A stretch of 64,000 nt of DNA from Closterium sp. Naga37s-1 (taxonomy: Eukaryota; Streptophyta; Zygnematophyceae; Desmidiales; Closteriaceae). Both the position numbers and the translations under genes were made by a program. Below are positions 41,276 to 50,356 of the stretch, piece after piece. Position 1 is the first letter of the stretch. Each line of letters starts with the position of its first letter. Below the pieces are notes generated by a model, which was given only the letters and a program-made list of their open reading frames with translations, was not told the origin of the DNA and did not search any database. The DNA is taken from NCBI GenBank assembly GCA_947471745.1, contig CANJKZ010001041.1:35019-99018 (forward strand). The letters are read 5' to 3'.

Positions 41276-44200
41276 CTAGTGGTGGTGGTGCTGCTGCTGC
41301 TGCTTCCAGTGGTCGTGCTAGTGAGCAACAAGCAGCACTGGATGCGGGGTCCATAAGACACTACAACCTGACAGAGGCACTCATGTTCCTCGCGCATTTT
41401 GCAGGGGATATCCACCAGGTGAGGGCGATAGCAGTGCACACATGTGCAAAGGGCAAAGAGCGACAGGTGTGGGGTCTGTTAGGAGATGGGGGGTCTATCA
41501 GAGGCTACAACCTCACAAAGGTGCTGCTGATGCTGGCGCACTTTGCAGGGGATATCTACCAGGTGAGGTGGGTGGGGTGCACACATACGCAACTAAGCAA
41601 AGAGCATCAGGAGCAGACAATTCTACCCGTTACAACCTGACAGAGGCGCTCATGTTCCTGGCGCACTTTGCAGGGGATATTCATCAGGTGAGGATGGTGG
41701 AGCGCGTGCACATATATGCAAAGGGCCAAGGACGACAGGTGTGGGGTCTGTTAGTAAAAGCTACAGCCTGACAGAGGCGCTCATGTTCCTTGCGCACTTT
41801 GCAGGGGATATTCATCAGGTGAGGATGGTGGAGCGCGTGCACATATATGCAAAGGGCCAAGGACGACAGGTGTGGGGTCTGTTAGTAAAAGCTACAGCCT
41901 GACAGAGGCGCTCATGTTCGTTGCGCACTTTGCAGGGGATATTCATCAGGTGAGGATGGTGGAGCGCGTGCACATATATGCAAAGGGCCAAGGACGACAG
42001 GTGTGGGGTCTGTTAGTAAAAGCTACAGCCTGACAGAGGCGCTCATGTTCCTTGCGCACTTTGCAGGAGATACCCACCAGGTGAGGTGGGAGGCAAGGAA
42101 GGGTGCATGTTTAACCGCATAGCCCCTAGTTCAGCCTCTGCACGTGGGATGCACCTCAGTTATGGGCGGCAATAGGGGTGCAAGTTTGACCCCTCCGTCG
42201 CTCCATTTCTCTCCCCCCCCACCACCTCTACCCCCCCTTTCCGGGCAAAAGTCCTCGTTCAGCCTCTGCACGTGGGGTTGACATTGGCAAATGGGCGTAC
42301 GCTGGTCCGTCCCCCATTTCCACTCCTCATGCAATGAGAGAGTTTTTGAGACGTCTCAAAATCATTCCATCCTCTGTGTCTCCATGCGTCGCTCCCCAAT
42401 GCCTCAGCCTGCGCATGGGATTCACACCAGCTCTGGGCGGCATCAGGGTGCGAGTCTGAGTCACCCAATCCCCCCCTCTCCCCTCATTCCCATGCATCCA
42501 TCTGTCTGCCCCATATCTTCCTGCTTCAGCCTCTGCACGTGAGATTCACACCAACTCTGGGCGGCAACAGGTTGCGCCTGTCTAAATCCCCCAGTCCCCC
42601 CGCCCTCATGTCTCCATTTGTCTGCCCCATTTCCCCTAGGTTTAGCCGCTGCACGTGGGATTCCCATTCCCATGCCTCGATCCAATTGTCTCATGTCCCC
42701 TTCCTGTAACAAGAGTATTTTTGAGACGTCTCAAAAATTCCCATTTCCCCCCCCTTCCATGCCCCCATCCGATTGCCTCATATCCCCTTCCTTCAGCCAC
42801 TCCACGTGGAATTCATATCAGACCTGGGCAGTACGTGACATGCCCCCCAATCCTCTCCCTTTCCCTCCCCCACCTCCATGCCTCCACCCATCTGTCCCAC
42901 ATCCCGCTGCTGCAGCCGCTGCACGTGGGATTCACATCTGATCTGGGCGGCAAAAAGGGTGGACGTGACATGAGACTCCAATTTCTCTCCCTCATGCCTC
43001 TATCCGTCTTCCTCATATTCCCTGGTGCAGCCTCTGCATGTGGGATTCACATTTGATTTCGGTGGCAACTGGGTGAATGTGCCATGGGCTCTCAGTTTTC
43101 CACCCTCTCACCCCCCCACCCCCAATGCCTCCATTCCCCCTGGTGCAGCCTCTGCACGTGGGATTCACATCTGATTTCGGTGGCAACTGGGTGCATGTGA
43201 CATGGTTCAAGCAGAAGACAAACCTGCATGCAGTATGTCTGTCTTTTCCCTTCTCTTCCAAATGCCCACCCTGCTATGGCATGACTGTTGACACTCGAGA
43301 CTCTTCTAAAGGTATCAGGGTGCCCGTGACATGGTTCAAGAGGAAAACGAACCTGCAGCTGGTATGTCTGCCCTGCCCTGCCATGCCATGCCATGCCATG
43401 CCATGCCATGCATGCGATATGCCCGCCCTGACCTGATGCAATATGCCATGCCATGCCATGCCATGCCATGCTATTCATGGAAATAACCAGGATGACATCC
43501 GTAATGTGGCAGCTTGTTGGTGTTTTTATGGCATCTGTTTTTTTTTTCCTGCACCCCTCTCCACACCATTTCACCACCCTGCACTCCCTGAGGACCCTTC
43601 CATGTATGGAACGACTACATGATAGCCATGGCCATGGAGAGAGGTGGAGAAGGGGTTTATTGGTCGACGAGGTGCAGCATGGTGGTACGTCTGCGCTACA
43701 ACGGCAGGGTGCTGCATCTCGTCGATCATTGATTTAACCCCTCTTCACCGCTCTCCACTCCAGGTGTGGGACGACCACATCATAGCCACACCACGGCCAT
43801 CCACCTGCGCTACAACGGCAGCCACACCGCCATGCTGCATCACATCGCCCACCAACCCTCATGCCCTGATCCCTTCACCCTCCCACCCCTCCCAACCCCT
43901 CTCCACGCCTCCCAAACTCCTGCACATCCCTCCAGATGTGGGACAGTGACATCATCGCCTCAGCCATCCACTGGCGGCCCCATGCTGCACGGCCATGCTG
44001 CATCACTTCGCCCACCAACTCGCCTAAGACTGGCGCCCCTCATTCTTGAGGAAGCCGTTTCCATCCCTCTCCACCCTTCTCCACCGCTCTGCATCAGGTG
44101 TGGGATAGCTTTATCATAGCCTCAGCCATCCACCGGCACTACAACGGCAGCAGCACCGCCATGCTGCATCACATCGCCCACCAACTCGCCTCACACTGGC

Positions 44201-44352
44201 GCCCCCTCATCCCTGCCTGGGCCTCCTGCCCTGGAGACGTTCTTTCTCGTGCTGCTGCTGCTGCTGCTGTTGCTGCTAGTGCTTCTGGTGTTTCTGATGG
44301 CTCATTTCTGGCTCATGAGGCAATGAAATCTAGCATATTGCATTCCTCATGA
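39413..44352 (+). CDS. S1/P1 nuclease paralogue B, lacks exons 6-7
   Basis: Same family as A. Exons 39413-39580, 39790-39970, 40658-41418, 43149-43232 and 44098-44352 total 1449 nt, an exact multiple of three with no internal stop (482 residues). All metal-ligand motifs are present: 'WGHVGH', 'SWADDI', 'PLHFAGTPDF', 'AHFAGDIHQ', 'PLHVGF', 'TNLHA', 'VWDSFI'. Exon 3 is very long: between 'SQLLTYS' and 'YNLTEALMF' lie a Pro-rich part, four 15-residue acidic repeats (EEVEEEEGSGEVGEG) and Ala/Gly/Ser runs. After 'GVSD' in exon 5 the frame enters an inverted repeat and stops at 44350-44352, so the C-terminal region encoded by exons 6-7 in A and C is gone. It could still make a shortened enzyme. Confidence 0.8.
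39653..39728 (+). repeat. chimeric copy of exon 1 end and exon 2 middle (nuclease B)
   Basis: 'GHAFAAPLPPIAKASPPAVCSWAH' joins exon 1-like GHAF to exon 2-like LPP...CSWA. The same chimera is upstream of exon 2 in paralogue C (44735-44812), so it predates that duplication. Confidence 0.75.
40035..40256 (+). repeat. two 3'-part + donor copies of nuclease B exon 2
   Basis: Copies ending about 40104 and 40255, each with 'PDFACS...ER/GR' coding followed by GTGAGTT. Downstream of the complete exon. Confidence 0.85.
40365..40565 (+). repeat. two acceptor + 5'-part copies of nuclease B exon 3
   Basis: At about 40368 and 40501, AG followed by 'DC(T)FARHPSVCVAN'- and 'DRAFVHHPGVCVA'-like coding. Upstream of the complete exon at 40658. 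Confidence 0.85.
40950..41145 (+). repeat. 45-bp acidic coding minisatellite in nuclease B exon 3
   Basis: Four units of 45 bp beginning GAGGAAGAGGGAAGTGGGGA. In frame, so copy number changes keep the reading frame. Confidence 0.9.
41474..42080 (+). repeat. five 3'-part + donor copies of nuclease B exon 3, last three as 131-bp tandem array
   Basis: Copies end at about 41561, 41687, 41818, 41949 and 42080, each with a '(L)TEALMFLAHFAGDIHQ'-like end and GTGAGG. The last three are consecutive 131-bp units, almost identical, which also repeat the intron part. Confidence 0.9.
42344..42361. repeat. 18-bp palindrome, core ACGT
   Basis: TTTTGAGACGTCTCAAAA, perfect. In nuclease B intron 3. Confidence 0.95.
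42717..42738. repeat. 22-bp palindrome, core ACGT
   Basis: TTTTGAGACGTCTCAAAA extended by two matched pairs on each side; perfect. Confidence 0.95.
43311..43362 (+). repeat. 3'-part + donor copy of nuclease B exon 4
   Basis: 'GIRVPVTWFKRKTNLQL' followed by GTATGTCTG, downstream of the complete exon. Confidence 0.9.
43605..44030 (+). repeat. three acceptor + 5'-part copies of nuclease B exon 5
   Basis: Starts near 43606, 43765 and 43936 (GTGTGGGACGAC-like), extending up to ~90 bp ('CITSPTNP' in shifted frames). Upstream of the complete exon at 44098. Confidence 0.85.
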
Positions 44353-44367
44353 GCCAGAAATGAGCCA
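44298..44367. repeat. 23-bp fold-back inverted repeat at the B/C junction
   Basis: Arms 44298-44320 and 44345-44367, 24-bp spacer. The right arm is the start of the duplicated upstream block (compare 38756-38770). The left arm, an inverted copy of it, is where nuclease B loses homology to A. Confidence 0.9.
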
Positions 44368-44734
44368 GAGGCGACGCGTCCTCACTCCTCCCCTCTTTTC
44401 CTCCGCCATCGTTTCGCTCTCTCTTATTACGCTTGTAACGAAGATGCGAGCATTTATCGCCCAGCGTGCGACGCCTTCTCAAAAGCATCTCCCAGCGTTT
44501 CCGTTCCCCCATGGCGGGTTGCGTCCTCCAAGCCGCTCGTCGCGGCCCGTCGCACCCCCGCTTGCTTGTAGCGTTCGTGTCGGTCCTCGCTGTGCTCTCC
44601 GCGGCTCGCATCGGGCGCCACGCGTGGGGTCACGTCGGCCACGCGTTCACCTGCGCCATCGCGCAGGTGGGGTTCCGTCCGTACGATGTACCTTAGGCAG
44701 CTTAGGTGCTTTGGGGAACATCCTGAGATGGCAA

Positions 44735-44942
44735 GAGGTCACGACGGCCACGCTTTCACGGCGCTGCTGCCCCCCATCGCTAAGGCCAGCATCCCTGCGG
44801 TGCGCTCGTGGGCACATCAGGCCTCAGCCTTCCTATATTCTCGCCTCCTACCCCCCTCCCTCCCTCCCTATCCAGGCAGCAGCAGCAGTGGCGGCGCTGC
44901 TCCCCCCCACAGCCAGGGGCAGCCTCCCTGCGGTGTGCGTGC
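44735..44942 (+). repeat. exon 1/2 chimera and acceptor + 5'-part copy of nuclease C exon 2
   Basis: 44735-44812 matches the chimera at 39653. 44879-44942 follows CCAG and repeats the GCAGCAGCAGCAGTGGCGGCGC start of exon 2, upstream of the complete exon. Confidence 0.8.
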
Positions 44943-45261
44943 CTTATGGGCTGATCATCCCTCATCTTTCCCATCTGTGGCTCGCTCATCCTCGAACCCC
45001 AATTGCCCATCCAGGCTCTTCTGACCAACGAGGCAGCAGCAGCAGTGAAGGCGCTGCTTCCCCCCGTCGCTGAGGGCAGCCTCCCTGCCGTGTGCTCGTG
45101 GGCGGACGACATTTTGCACAGCAAGGGCTGGGAATGGTCCATGCCTCTGCACTTCGCTGGTACCCCTGACTTCGCCTGCTCCTATGATGAACGCCGTGAG
45201 TTGGTAACTGGGTGTATGCTCCCTGAAGGTGCTCCCTCTTCCTGCCTGTCTGCCGTGTGCT

Positions 45262-45327
45262 CGTATGGTCAACGCCTCTGCACTTCATTGACCCTGACTT
45301 CGCCTGCTCGTATGACGAACGCCGTGA
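45262..45327 (+). repeat. 3'-part + donor copy of nuclease C exon 2
   Basis: 'LHFI(D)PDFACSYDER'-like coding followed by GTGAGTT, downstream of the complete exon. Confidence 0.85.
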
Positions 45328-45475
45328 GTTAATCTGACTGGGTACGGCACGGTATGGTACGGTTCGGTACGGTAGGTAAGGTATGGTGACACCCCAGCCA
45401 ACGTGCCCCTTGGAGAACTCTCTCTCAATGCCTGCTGTGTGCTCGCCGTTTTAACGTTCTTTGAGGTGCCTATAA

Positions 45476-45484
45476 ATATTAAAT

Positions 45485-45517
<33 letters not shown>

Positions 45518-45520
45518 GGC
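45476..45520. repeat. (TA)n microsatellite
   Basis: AT-only tract of ~40 bp between half-copies of the GAGGTGCC / GGCGCCTA palindrome family. Confidence 0.9.
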
Positions 45521-46484
45521 GCCTAAAAAATCGATTGCTTGTGGACTTCAAGGTTCTTTAAATGAAGGGTGAGTGTCGAAGCCCACGAGCGCACAGCAGG
45601 GATACCAGGGAATAGGGCCTTTCCAGGGAAGTGGTCTGCTGCTTCACAGTCAACTTCTGAGTCGCCTAGAAAGTCTGCTCCTCTGCTGCTCCGTGCTCCT
45701 GCTCTTCAAGTGCATTAGAATTGCGCGTCTCAGTGCCTCTCCTACTCTTCCATCCCACCTACTCTTTCATCCCCATCTCGTCCCCTTCACTCTCCTCCTC
45801 CCCCTACAGGAGATTGCACCTTTGCCCATCACCCTGGTGTGTGTGTTGCAAACGCTATCGTCAACTACACATCCCAGCTCCTCACTTACTCTCCCCATTC
45901 CTCCGCACAGCCCCATTCCTCTCGCCAGCGTTCCATCCCTCCATCCTCCCTCCAACCCGCCACTCCCTTCAAGCCTGTCACTTTCCCCACCTCCCCTCAC
46001 CGGCGCAGCCTTCTCAGGGGGGTAGGTGAGGCAGAATCTGGGGTGCTGGGAATGGGTGAGGAGGACGGAGAAGCGGAGGAGGGAGAAGGGGAAGAGGGAG
46101 AAGGGGAAGAGAGAGAAGGGGAAGTGGGAGAAGGGGAAGAGGAGATGGTGCGGGTGGTAAGGGGAGTGGTAACGGAATAGTGCGAGGAGTGCTGCTCATG
46201 CCTCGCTTGTTGCTGCAGCTGCGGCGGCTGCTGCTGCTTCTGGTGCTGGTGCTGCTGGTGGTGGTGCTGCTGCTGCTAGTGAGCAGCGAGCAGCACTGTG
46301 CGCGGGGTCCATCAAACATTACAACCTGACAGAGGCGCTCATGTTGGGGACATTCACCAGGTGAGGATGGTCGTTATTAGACGTCTCAAAGCTCAGATGT
46401 TAGCTTGGCTCAGATGCCATGGTCGCCCAATTCCCCTTCTTTTTCATGCCTCCATCCGTTTGCCTCATGTCACGTGGCTGAAGC

Positions 46485-46712
46485 AGGGTGCATGTGACGT
46501 GGTCTCCCAATCCTCTCCCTCTCCCTCCCCCCCCTCCATGCCTCCACCCATCTGTCCCACGTGCCCCTGCTTCAGCCGCTGCACGTGGGATTCACATCTG
46601 ACCTGGGTGGCAATAAAGGGTGCACGTGACATGGCCCTCTAATTTCTCTGTTTTGAGTCGACTCAAAACACATCCCCCTGCTTCAGCCCGCTGCACGTGG
46701 TCCTCTAATTTC
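46485..46712 (+). repeat. acceptor + 5'-part copies of nuclease C exon 4
   Basis: Copies near 46485, 46575 ('PLHVGFTSDLGGN' then decay) and 46684. The complete exon is 46759-46842. Confidence 0.85.
46649..46670. repeat. 22-bp palindrome, core TCGA
   Basis: TTTTGAGTCGACTCAAAA extended by two matched pairs on each side; perfect. Same arms as the ACGT and GCGC members. Confidence 0.95.
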
Positions 46713-47530
46713 TCTCCCCCATGCCTTTATCCGTCTGCTTCATATTCCCTGGTGCAGCCGCTGCACTTGGGATTCACATCTGATTTCGGAGGCAACAGCG
46801 TGCATGTGACATGGTTCAAGCAGAAGACCCACCTGCATGCGGTATGTATAACATGCCCTGGCATGGCATTCCCTGCCATGTCGTATGTTCGCCATGCCCT
46901 CCCATGCATGTGGTATGTCCGCCCTGCCTTACCATGCCATTCCCGGCCATGAGTTCTATCTGCCCTGCCATGGCATGACTGTCGAGGCTCCTCTAAAGGC
47001 AGCAGGGTGCATGTTGTTGACCGTTATTTGGGATGAAGAGGCTCTTAACACACCTTTAATCAACACTAGGTAGTCCCCACGGGGTCACCTCCAAGGGTCC
47101 TTGGGTGCCTGGTAGAACCAGCCCCTATCCAAGGGTCCATGTTTGAAGAGGGATTTCCCTAATTATGAAAATTATCGTGCGTACAAGAGCTTTCCCAACT
47201 TCGTTGCGCAGCATTCGACGACGGATTGGCTCGTGTGCAGAAAAAGCTCTTCACGTCAATACGTTGATAGAGCAACTTAACTCGTCGAAGAGATTCAGAA
47301 AATATTTCCACTAGAAAGGATTGAGCACAATCAAGCACAAGCACACGTTTTATATTTCGCATAGCACACATGCATAGGGAAATAGCAAAGTAGTTGTAAA
47401 ACTGAATTTCGGACATTCGCCATGCTGTACTTGAAAACGGTTGCTCAACTCCTTGCGAATTTGACTTGATTCTCCTCTTGAAAATACCTGTCTTCAAATT
47501 CCACATATGACAATTACCTTGCTGACTCAG

Positions 47531-48001
47531 ATGAGTGCACTCATGAGTTCCAATGTAGCTCCAATTTGGCACTCATGAATGCGAGCAAACAGTTGTAAAA
47601 CGGTTTTTACCGTTGAGAAAAACGGAATAACCGTTTTGTACCTGCGTCGAAATCATTCCGCAAAGCGGTGTGACTTTCGTGCGCAATTTCTTGTTCCGTG
47701 AGTCAACTCCGAAAAACAGTTTTTCAACTGTAAATTCCGAGCACCCTTCGGAATCCCGCAGCACCCCTCAGGCGCGCATCATGCACGACCAGACAAACTG
47801 GTCGTGCTGTACTGCGCGTGGACAGGGCGATCATTCGCCCTGTCCTGTTGCGATCGTGGGCCCTGCCACGCTCGCAACAGTGCGCGAGCACACGCTCGGG
47901 CCCTCAGGGCCCACACGCGAAATCAGGACCACACGCGCGGTCAAGATTTTGCGTGCTTGACCAGCGCGAAAGTCAACAGCACCCCCTTTGACGAGTCAAA
48001 G
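47531..48001. repeat. cluster of adjacent perfect stem-loops
   Basis: ATGAGTGCACTCAT (47531-47544). GCACGACCAG and complement 47783-47792/47798-47807. GGACAGGGCG 47820-47829/47836-47845. CTGTTGCGA 47845-47853/47872-47880 with an inner CGTGG stem. GGGCCCT 47898-47904/47906-47912. GGTCAAG 47939-47945/47956-47962. CTTTGAC 47986-47992/47995-48001. Lies in nuclease C intron 4. No protein-coding support. Confidence 0.85.
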
Positions 48002-48059
48002 TGTCGAGCCCCACAGAAACGCCCCATGGTACAACCACCCGCTCGCATGGGACACGCAT

Positions 48060-48262
48060 GAAAACATGAAAAAACAAATGGGACTTTCATGGGAAGCTCA
48101 TTTGAGGCTCATTGGAGCTTCATGAGAGCTTTCATTTGAGCTTTCATTTGAGCTTCATTTGAGCGCGTCATGGGAGCCTCATTTGAGCGCTTCATGAGCG
48201 CTTCAATGAGAGCTTCATTTGAGCGCATCATGTGAGCCTCATTTGAGCGCATCATGAGAACA
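48060..48262 (+). repeat. TTCATTTGAGC minisatellite next to the stem-loop cluster
   Basis: About ten units of 16-24 bp built on TTCATTTGAGCGC(A/T)TCATG and TCATTTGAGC. Confidence 0.85.
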
Positions 48263-48489
48263 GTGAACACGAAACTGAAAATGCACAAACACAAAGTGCA
48301 ATTACAAATGAAAACGAAACACACAAAATGCAAGGACGAATGCGCACATAACACAAACAAAATGCGCACACTACAAAATGCAAAATGAGATTACATTTCT
48401 CACGCCACAAATCACCTTCAAACAAAACTCCCCATTTTCTTTTACCGTCGGCGAATAGGCGGTAGGTTTGCCGTGCAAACCATGTATTG

Positions 48490-48751
48490 CACTCAACACA
48501 TGTGACATGGTTCAAGCAGAAGACCAACCTACATGCGGTATGTCTGACATTCCCTGGCATGCCATTCCCTGCCATGTCGTATCGTATGTTCGCCTGCCCT
48601 CCCATGCATGTGGTATGTTCGCCCTGCCTTATCATGCCATTCCCGGCCATCAGTTCTGTCCGCCGTGCCATGGCATGGCTGTCGAGGCTCCTCTAAAGGC
48701 AACATGGTGCATGTGACATGGTTCAAGAGGAAGACCAACCTGCATGCGGTA
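48490..48751 (+). repeat. two 3'-part + donor copies of nuclease C exon 4
   Basis: 48495-48538 and 48697-48751 both encode 'VTWFK(Q/R)KTNLHA', followed by GTATGT and GTATTT. A scrap lies near 46995. They lie 1.6-1.9 kb downstream of the exon, beyond the hairpin block. Confidence 0.85.
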
Positions 48752-48923
48752 TTTGCCATGCCATCCCATGCCATGGCATGCCATGCCATCCCATGCCATG
48801 CGAACAGCAGCTGCATTGCCATACTGCACCTCATCACCCGTGCCCTCTATGTCCTCTATGTCCTCTCCGCCCTCTCCACTCCTCTTCACACTTCTCCAAC
48901 CGTGCTCCACCGCTCTGCATCAG

Positions 48924-49180
48924 GTGTGGGGATAGCTTATCATAGCCTCGGCCATCCATCTGCGCTACAATGGCTGTCACAACCCGCCATGCTGCATCAC
49001 ATCACCCCACCAACTCGCCTCTGACTGGCCTCTAATCCCTACTGAAGCCTTTTCCATCCCTCTCCACCCCTCTCCACCGCTCTCCACTCCAGGTGTGGGA
49101 CGACTACATCAAGGCCTCAGCCATCGATCTGCACTACAAATGGCAGTCACACCAACATGCTGCATCACATCGCCAACCAA
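48924..49180 (+). repeat. two acceptor + 5'-part copies of nuclease C exon 5
   Basis: Start near 48924 and 49093 after CAG, ~85 bp each, upstream of the complete exon at 49261. Confidence 0.85.
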
Positions 49181-49489
49181 CCCTCATGCCCTGGTCCCTT
49201 CACCCTCCCACCCCTCCCAACCCCTCTCCATGCCTCCCAAACTCCCTCACATCCCTCCAGGTGTGGGACAACTACATCATAGCCACGGCCATCCACCGGC
49301 ACTACAACGGCACAGCACGCCATGCTGCATCACATCGCCCACCAACTCGCCTCTGACTGGCGCCCTCTCATCCCTGCTTGGGCCTCCCTGCCCTGGGGAT
49401 AATCGTTCTTATCCTGGTGGTGCTGCTGCTGCTGATGCAGCATCGACCGTGTCCTCCTGCTCAGGCTGCTGCCTGCCCAGCTGTGTAAG

Positions 49490-49674
49490 TGCCTCTGCTC
49501 ACCACATATCGCCTCTGACTGGCGCCCTCACATTCCTACCTGGGCCTCCTGCCCTGGCGATGTCCCTTCTCCTGCACCTACTGATGCTGCTGGTGAGACT
49601 CCGGGTGCTGCTGCTGCTGAATCTCCATTGGTGCTCTCGCCTGCTCAAGCTGCTGCCTGCAAAGCTGTGTAAGT
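49490..49674 (+). repeat. 3'-part + donor copy of nuclease C exon 5
   Basis: Repeats the exon's 3' two thirds (SDWRP...W.SCPGD... ) ending GCTGT|GTAAGTGCC like the original, just downstream of it. Confidence 0.85.
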
Positions 49675-49728
49675 GCCTCTGCCCTCCACGCACTTGATTC
49701 TGACTGGCGCCCCCTCACTCCACCCATC

Positions 49729-49744
49729 TTTGAGGCGCCTCAAA
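49729..49744. repeat. 16-bp palindrome, core GCGC
   Basis: TTTGAGGCGCCTCAAA, perfect; nuclease C intron 5. Confidence 0.95.
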
Positions 49745-50356
49745 AGGCACACTCTGGCCCATCTGCGAATTCTCATCGCATCTGCTCGCATCTCCTTGCA
49801 TCGCCTCGCCCAATCAGATATGCCATGGAGAGCGCAAAGGATGCATGCAAGTGGGCCTATCGCAACGCGACACCTGGAGCCATGCTTGGAGGTCTGTCTT
49901 TGTGCATGCAAATTGTCTTCAGGAAGAAAAAAAGCCATTGCTTGTCAGGCACGGACGTTGCTCATGTGTGAAATTCCACTCGTTATTTCCTAGGCTCGTT
50001 AAGAGATGCAAAAAAAGGCATACAGTTCTGACGTTTCCCCACTTCCGCACGCCATACCTACCAAAGTTGTTTTTTTTCCTCTCCATATGCCGTTCAAATC
50101 AACGGTGCTCTTCCTTTCGCAAAGACCCTTCTCTACCAACCATTTAAACCCGGCATTGCCTCCTATTTCCGCCCGCCCTCCTACCCATCCTTGTCCTCAA
50201 TTTCACCGCACCTGCACATCCACTTCTTCATCAAACTCCAAAGATGAGTATTTCAAGTCTCGCCTGCCCGTTGTGGAGAGGCGCATTGCAATGGGTGGGG
50301 TGCGCCTTGGCCGTATTCTCAACCACATATTTGCTCCACTTAGGGCTGAACAGTAA

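Larger units (their letters stand above)
42130..43085 (+). repeat. about eight acceptor + 5'-part copies of nuclease B exon 4
   Basis: GCAGCC(T/G)CTGCACGTGGGATTC-like starts near 42131, 42262, 42405, 42530, 42646, 42798, 42915 and 43029. They extend 30-60 bp into the exon and then leave it. The nearest to the complete exon (43149) are the best preserved. Confidence 0.9.
44511..50356 (+). pseudogene. S1/P1 nuclease paralogue C, inactivated
   Basis: Exons matching A and B: 44511-44666, 45015-45195, 45810 to about 46363, 46759-46842, 49261-49484, 49818-49891, 50244-50356. Exons 1, 2, 4, 6 and 7 are clean; exon 6 keeps the base that A lacks ('CKWAYRNATPGAMLG'), and exon 7 reads 'RLPVVERRIAMGGVRLGRI'. 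Exon 3 has an in-frame stop at about 46178-46180 and a ~19-bp deletion removing the 'FLAHFAG' metal-ligand block. Exon 5 loses two bases after 'HRHYNG', which leads to a stop. Intron 4 is expanded by a ~1.4-kb block with hairpins and a minisatellite. Three separate lesions make it a pseudogene. Confidence 0.8.

Noticed and set aside
47159..47572. 137-codon minus-strand frame in nuclease C intron 4
   Set aside because: No recognisable domain, and next to the hairpin block; kept only as unexplained.
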